A stretch of DNA of 8,002 nt from NCBI GenBank assembly GCA_018333845.1, contig JAGXSK010000095.1:1-8002 (forward strand), in the 5' to 3' direction. This stretch comes from Clostridia bacterium. Lineage in GTDB: Bacteria; Bacillota; DSM-16504; Desulfitibacterales; Desulfitibacteraceae. Made by a program: the position numbers and the translations under genes. Of this stretch, positions 6,402-8,002 are shown piece after piece (the stretch's first letter is position 1; the number at the start of each line of letters is the position of its first letter). The notes below the pieces were generated by a model that saw only the letters and a program-made list of their open reading frames with translations, did not search any database and was not told the origin of the DNA.

Positions 6402-6478
6402 GTGCCCGTAGCTCAGCAGGATAGAGTAATGGAATCCGAGTCCAGGGGTCGCAGGTTCGAATCCTGTCGGGCACGCCA
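6402..6478 (+). tRNA. tRNA-Arg (anticodon CCG)
   Basis: The 77 bases fold as a complete cloverleaf. The acceptor stem GTGCCCG/CGGGCAC is a perfect 7 bp, followed by discriminator G and an encoded CCA (6476-6478). The D-arm is GCTC/GAGT with a GG-containing loop. The anticodon loop ATCCGAG has U33 and anticodon CCG, reading CGG. The T-arm GCAGG/CCTGT encloses TTCGAAT. The anticodon stem has four pairs, with an A-G mismatch at its outer position (27-43). The gene stands alone with its own promoter and a probable terminator. CGG is expected to be a rare codon in such an AT-rich genome. Confidence 0.93.
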
Positions 6479-6493
6479 TAGTTTATAATTAAT

Positions 6494-6525
6494 AAACGAC
6501 AACCCTTGAGATCTGTCGTTTTGTT
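6494..6525 (+). terminator. Likely terminator of tRNA-Arg
   Basis: AAACGACA (6494-6501) pairs with TGTCGTTT (6514-6521) around a 12-base loop, and the right arm runs into TTTTGTTG. It begins 16 bases after the tRNA CCA. The U-run is short. Confidence 0.6.
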
Positions 6526-6548
6526 GCTTAAATAAATAGTCTAGTGCT

Positions 6549-6597
6549 AAATCGAGTAGGAGGTGAATAAATTAATTATTCACCTCCTACTCGATTT
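6549..6597. terminator. Perfect 22-bp hairpin between convergent tRNA-Arg and degV
   Basis: Arms 6549-6570 and 6576-6597 are exact inverted copies with a 5-base loop, ending six bases from the degV stop. Placement between two converging transcripts suggests a bidirectional terminator; on the plus strand a T-rich tail (TTTGTTAATTTATTT) follows, on the minus strand no real U-run does. The left arm contains AGGAGGTGA, a full ribosome binding consensus, and the right arm its complement TCACCTCCT, identical to the anti-Shine-Dalgarno core of 16S rRNA. Confidence 0.6.
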
Positions 6598-6603
6598 GTT
6601 AAT

Positions 6604-7452
6604 TTATTTGGGCCTAAATGTTAGACCTAATCCGCCAGGCCCTACATGGGAACCAATTACTGGCCCGCAACTAGAGGTTTCATATTCAACCTCAGGCCAT
6701 TTTTCTTTTAAAAGCATTTCTAGTTCGCGAAGCCCTTGTTCATTATGTACCTGGATAATGCTTATCTTAATATTTCTTATGCCACCATTTTCATTGGCCA
6801 TTGCTTCTACTTCTTGGATAATTCGTTGCAGGGCCTTTTTATGTGTGCGAACCTTATCAAATAATCCAACTTCACCACGTATATATAAAATTGGCTTTAT
6901 TTGAAGAATGGTGCCAAGGATTGAACCGGCTTTTCCTATCCTTCCACCTTTATGCAGGTATTTTAAGTTATCTACTATGAATAAAAGCCTATTAGAGTTC
7001 TTTATAGAATTAAGTTTATTAATGATTTCCTCTCTTGAATGGCCTGATTCGGCCATTTCCGCTGCAGTTAAAACCATATCTTCCAGGGCAGCAGCAGTAG
7101 TGGCTGAATCAAAAATAGTAATATTATCTGTACCAATCTCGGAAGTTGCAGTACTTGCAGAATGAATGGTGCCACTAATTAATTCAGATATATGTATGGA
7201 TATTATTTCATCATACTCATTTAAAATTTCAGTATATGCTTTGTGAAAATCACCGATTGATGGTTGTGAAGTGGTTGGAAAGCCTTTGGAGTTTTTAAGC
7301 TGGGTAAAAAATTCTTCATGGGATTTAGTATTTTCTTTAAAGTTTTCATTGTCTAATGTTACACTTAAGGGTACTACTTTTATACTATACTTTTCAATAT
7401 CCTGTTCCTTCAAATATGCAGTTGAGTCAGTGACAATTTTAATTTTTGGCAT
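6604..7452 (-). CDS. DegV family fatty-acid-binding protein
   Basis: This 282-residue protein has typical length for the DegV family. These two-domain proteins bind a fatty acid; members of the FakB type present it to the FakA kinase for phosphorylation and entry into phospholipids in Gram-positive bacteria. Visible family motifs are KIVTDSTAYL (5-14), FPTTSQPSIGDF (58-69), ISGTIHSAS (92-100), FDSATTAA (114-121), NLKYLHKGGRIGKA (162-175), LQIKPIL (183-189) and the C-terminal GPVIGSHVGPGGLGL (263-277). The threonine-serine in TTSQPS and the SGT motif are the usual fatty-acid carboxylate contacts. The ATG start has GGGAGG eight bases upstream. It is monocistronic, with its own promoter. No FakA-like kinase gene is in the window, so the FakB role is inferred from family only. 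Confidence 0.93.
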   Translation of the reverse strand: MPKIKIVTDSTAYLKEQDIEKYSIKVVPLSVTLDNENFKENTKSHEEFFTQLKNSKGFPTTSQPSIGDFHKAYTEILNEYDEIISIHISELISGTIHSASTATSEIGTDNITIFDSATTAAALEDMVLTAAEMAESGHSREEIINKLNSIKNSNRLLFIVDNLKYLHKGGRIGKAGSILGTILQIKPILYIRGEVGLFDKVRTHKKALQRIIQEVEAMANENGGIRNIKISIIQVHNEQGLRELEMLLKEKWPEVEYETSSCGPVIGSHVGPGGLGLTFRPK

Positions 7453-7479
7453 GTACTTGTCCTCCCTTCTTTAGAATGT

Positions 7480-7488
7480 ATTATATCA
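7480..7488 (-). promoter_or_regulatory. Extended -10 promoter of degV
   Basis: The minus strand reads TGATATAAT, a perfect extended -10 (TGnTATAAT), 27 bases before the degV ATG. No good -35 hexamer is present, which an extended -10 can tolerate. Confidence 0.6.
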
Positions 7489-7494
7489 CAGTAA

Positions 7495-7529
7495 TAATAC
7501 AAAACACCATATCTTTAATGGATATGGTG
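7495..7529 (-). terminator. Terminator downstream of the tRNA remnant
   Basis: CACCATATC (7505-7513) and GATATGGTG (7521-7529) form a 9-bp stem with a 7-base loop. On the minus strand it is followed by TTTTGTATT. It sits 24 bases after the 3' end of the tRNA fragment, as a native tRNA terminator would. Confidence 0.7.
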
Positions 7530-7553
7530 AAAGGAGGTACATAACAAATTATA

Positions 7554-7590
7554 TGGCTGGGATGGCAGGGATTTGAACCTAGGAATCGGG
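7554..7590 (-). pseudogene. 3' half of a tRNA gene (tRNA-Gln-like); possible attachment site
   Basis: The minus strand reads CCTAGGTTCAAATCCC and ends in CATCCCAGCCA: a T-loop (TTCAAAT), 3' acceptor strand, discriminator G and CCA. The acceptor end TCCCAGCCA most resembles tRNA-Gln, but the anticodon is gone, so identity is a guess. The 5' half (acceptor partner TGGGATG, D-arm, anticodon) is absent from the preceding bases. The T-stem fits poorly and there is one base too many between the T-loop and CCA, so the remnant is also decayed. A terminator follows on the degV side. This pattern is what remains when an element integrates at a tRNA 3' end, or when a tRNA is cut by a rearrangement. Confidence 0.65.
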
Positions 7591-7624
7591 TTTTCGACAG
7601 TTGGCAACTAAATAAATATTTAGC

Positions 7625-7649
7625 AAAGCCTCTAAACAGAGGCTTTTTT
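7625..7649 (+). terminator. Strong intrinsic terminator without an obvious gene
   Basis: AAAGCCTCT (7625-7633) and AGAGGCTTT (7638-7646) form a 9-bp stem with a 4-base AAAC loop, ending in six T's (7644-7649). It points right on the plus strand, but no plus-strand gene lies between it and the tRNA-Arg gene more than 1.1 kb away. On the minus strand the tail is weaker (TTTGCTAAATATTT). Confidence 0.75.
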
Positions 7650-7671
7650 GATGTCAAATCCTAAAAAAATT

Positions 7672-7700
7672 TGTTGTATGTGTTGTATGTTGTTGTATGT
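7672..7700 (+). repeat. Three tandem copies of TGTTGTATG
   Basis: TGTTGTATG occurs at 7672, 7681 and 7691, that is, at 9- and 10-base spacing, about one helical turn. The third copy runs directly into TGTGATATAAT. The array overlaps the predicted promoter and could be a set of protein-binding sites. Confidence 0.75.
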
Positions 7701-7711
7701 TGTGATATAAT
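7683..7711 (+). promoter_or_regulatory. Plus-strand promoter fed by the tandem repeat
   Basis: TTGTAT (7683-7688), a 17-base spacer and TATAAT (7706-7711) with an upstream TG make an extended -10 promoter. Transcription would start near 7718, where an ATG begins. The -35 box lies in the second repeat copy. Confidence 0.55.
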
Positions 7712-7717
7712 GAGTAT

Positions 7718-7789
7718 ATGAAACTATATGTAAGCGGTGGAAGAAATAGCGTTACCAAAAAATCAACCCCGATTTTCAGCAATTTTTAA
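7718..7789 (+). CDS. Possible leaderless 23-residue ORF or truncated gene start
   Basis: An open frame begins MKLYVSGGRNSVTKKS and stops at 7787-7789 after 23 residues. The ATG falls at the predicted transcription start of the promoter at 7683-7711, with no ribosome binding site, so translation would be leaderless. Its 3' end overlaps the terminator hairpin of the gene on the opposite strand. It could be the decayed start of a longer gene, a small peptide, or chance. I do not recognise the sequence. Confidence 0.2.
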   Translation: MKLYVSGGRNSVTKKSTPIFSNF

Positions 7790-7797
7790 AATCGGGG
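7757..7797 (-). terminator. Terminator of the gene at the right edge
   Basis: CCCCGATTTT (7767-7776) and AAAATCGGGG (7788-7797) form a 10-bp stem with an 11-base loop. On the minus strand it is followed by TTGATTTTTT. It begins 12 bases after the stop of the minus-strand partial gene. Confidence 0.8.
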
Positions 7798-7809
7798 CAA
7801 TTTAGTTTC

Positions 7810-8002
7810 TTAAATAAATCCTTCACCAGCAACATCCTGAATATACTTATATTGCTTGCGGATCAGCTTTTTAAACTGGGCGTCTGACAGATTATTAAAT
7901 CTGTCAGTACCTCCTTCAAGCAAATATTCTAAAATGAGATCTGCATATTCTCTGTTTTCCTGGAGCATTTTCGGATAGCGCTTTTCCACTTCATAAGGAA
8001 AA
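7810..8002 (-). CDS. Unidentified protein, C-terminal 63 residues
   Basis: The frame enters from the right edge and stops with TAA at 7810-7812. The visible C-terminus is hydrophilic and probably helical: it contains EVEKRYPKMLQENREYADL, then LILEYLLEGGTDRFNNL, then AQFKKLIRKQYKYIQDV, ending EGFI. No catalytic motif or membrane segment is visible and I do not recognise the family. It is supported as a real gene by an uninterrupted frame and a strong terminator just after the stop. Codon choice includes CGC twice, CTC twice and CTG twice in 63 residues, somewhat richer in G/C endings than the metabolic genes on the left. With the tRNA remnant nearby, this suggests acquired DNA, but the sample is small. 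Confidence 0.65.
   Translation of the reverse strand, partial: FPYEVEKRYPKMLQENREYADLILEYLLEGGTDRFNNLSDAQFKKLIRKQYKYIQDVAGEGFI
7884..7907. repeat. 10-bp inverted repeat inside the partial gene
   Basis: CTGACAGATT (7884-7893) and AATCTGTCAG (7898-7907) are exact inverted copies with a 4-base ATTA loop. It lies within codons of the unidentified protein (around its TDRFNNLSD segment). It may be an RNA hairpin or a binding site; no function is evident. Confidence 0.7.

Larger units (their letters stand above)
7453..7809. other. Gene-poor junction region between degV and an unidentified gene
   Basis: These 357 bases contain no secure protein gene. In order they hold the degV promoter, a minus-strand terminator, the tRNA 3' fragment, an imperfect AT-rich inverted repeat (CTAAATA/TATTTAG, 7608-7623), a plus-strand terminator with no gene before it, a short tandem repeat leading into a promoter, a possible 23-codon frame and a terminator for the gene at the right edge. 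Confidence 0.6.

Noticed and set aside
6563..6904. Plus-strand frame starting with GTG inside the 22-bp hairpin, preceded by AGGAG
   Set aside because: Although the hairpin supplies a ribosome-binding-like sequence, the frame runs antisense through the 3' end of the conserved degV gene and has no protein-like features.
7554..7630. A complete tRNA gene on the minus strand
   Set aside because: No matching 5' acceptor strand, D-arm or anticodon arm can be found upstream of the T-loop; the T-stem is also mismatched.
7671..7711. CRISPR array
   Set aside because: The repeated unit is only nine bases with no spacers; it is a short tandem repeat at a promoter.

Overview
The window is AT-rich with strong AGGAGG-type ribosome binding sites, tightly packed co-directional genes, a DegV family protein and a short-type adenosylhomocysteinase. 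This points to a low-GC, probably anaerobic Firmicutes/Clostridia-type bacterium; the exact taxon cannot be fixed from the sequence.

Positions 1-4655 (all minus strand, read right to left) hold one compact operon: sucC, sucD, methylmalonyl-CoA mutase large subunit, mutase cobalamin-binding small subunit, methylmalonyl-CoA epimerase, and the first 44 codons of a class I fumarate hydratase alpha subunit cut by the window edge. Gaps between genes are 2-17 bases. Together they cover the reversible stretch fumarate/malate and succinate <-> succinyl-CoA <-> (R)-methylmalonyl-CoA <-> (S)-methylmalonyl-CoA, the core of the methylmalonyl-CoA route used for syntrophic propionate oxidation or, in reverse, propionate formation. 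The carboxyl-transfer step, malate dehydrogenase, succinate dehydrogenase/fumarate reductase and the mutase chaperone MeaB are not in the window.

Positions 4656-6401 hold the adenosylhomocysteinase gene (minus strand), which recycles the by-product of SAM-dependent methylation. It is separated from sucC by a 168-base gap with two hairpins, and has a long leader containing a 12-bp inverted repeat.

Positions 6402-6600 hold a plus-strand tRNA-Arg(CCG) with its own strong promoter and a likely terminator, then a perfect 22-bp hairpin between the convergent tRNA and degV genes. Positions 6604-7488 hold the degV family gene (minus strand) and its extended -10 promoter.

Positions 7495-8002 look like the edge of a mobile or acquired segment: a 3' half-tRNA remnant with its native terminator on the degV side, then sequence with no tRNA 5' half, an isolated plus-strand terminator, a short tandem repeat leading into a promoter, and the C-terminal end of an unrecognised minus-strand protein with its own terminator. 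The simplest reading is an integration scar or attachment site in a tRNA gene, with the inserted DNA continuing beyond 8002.
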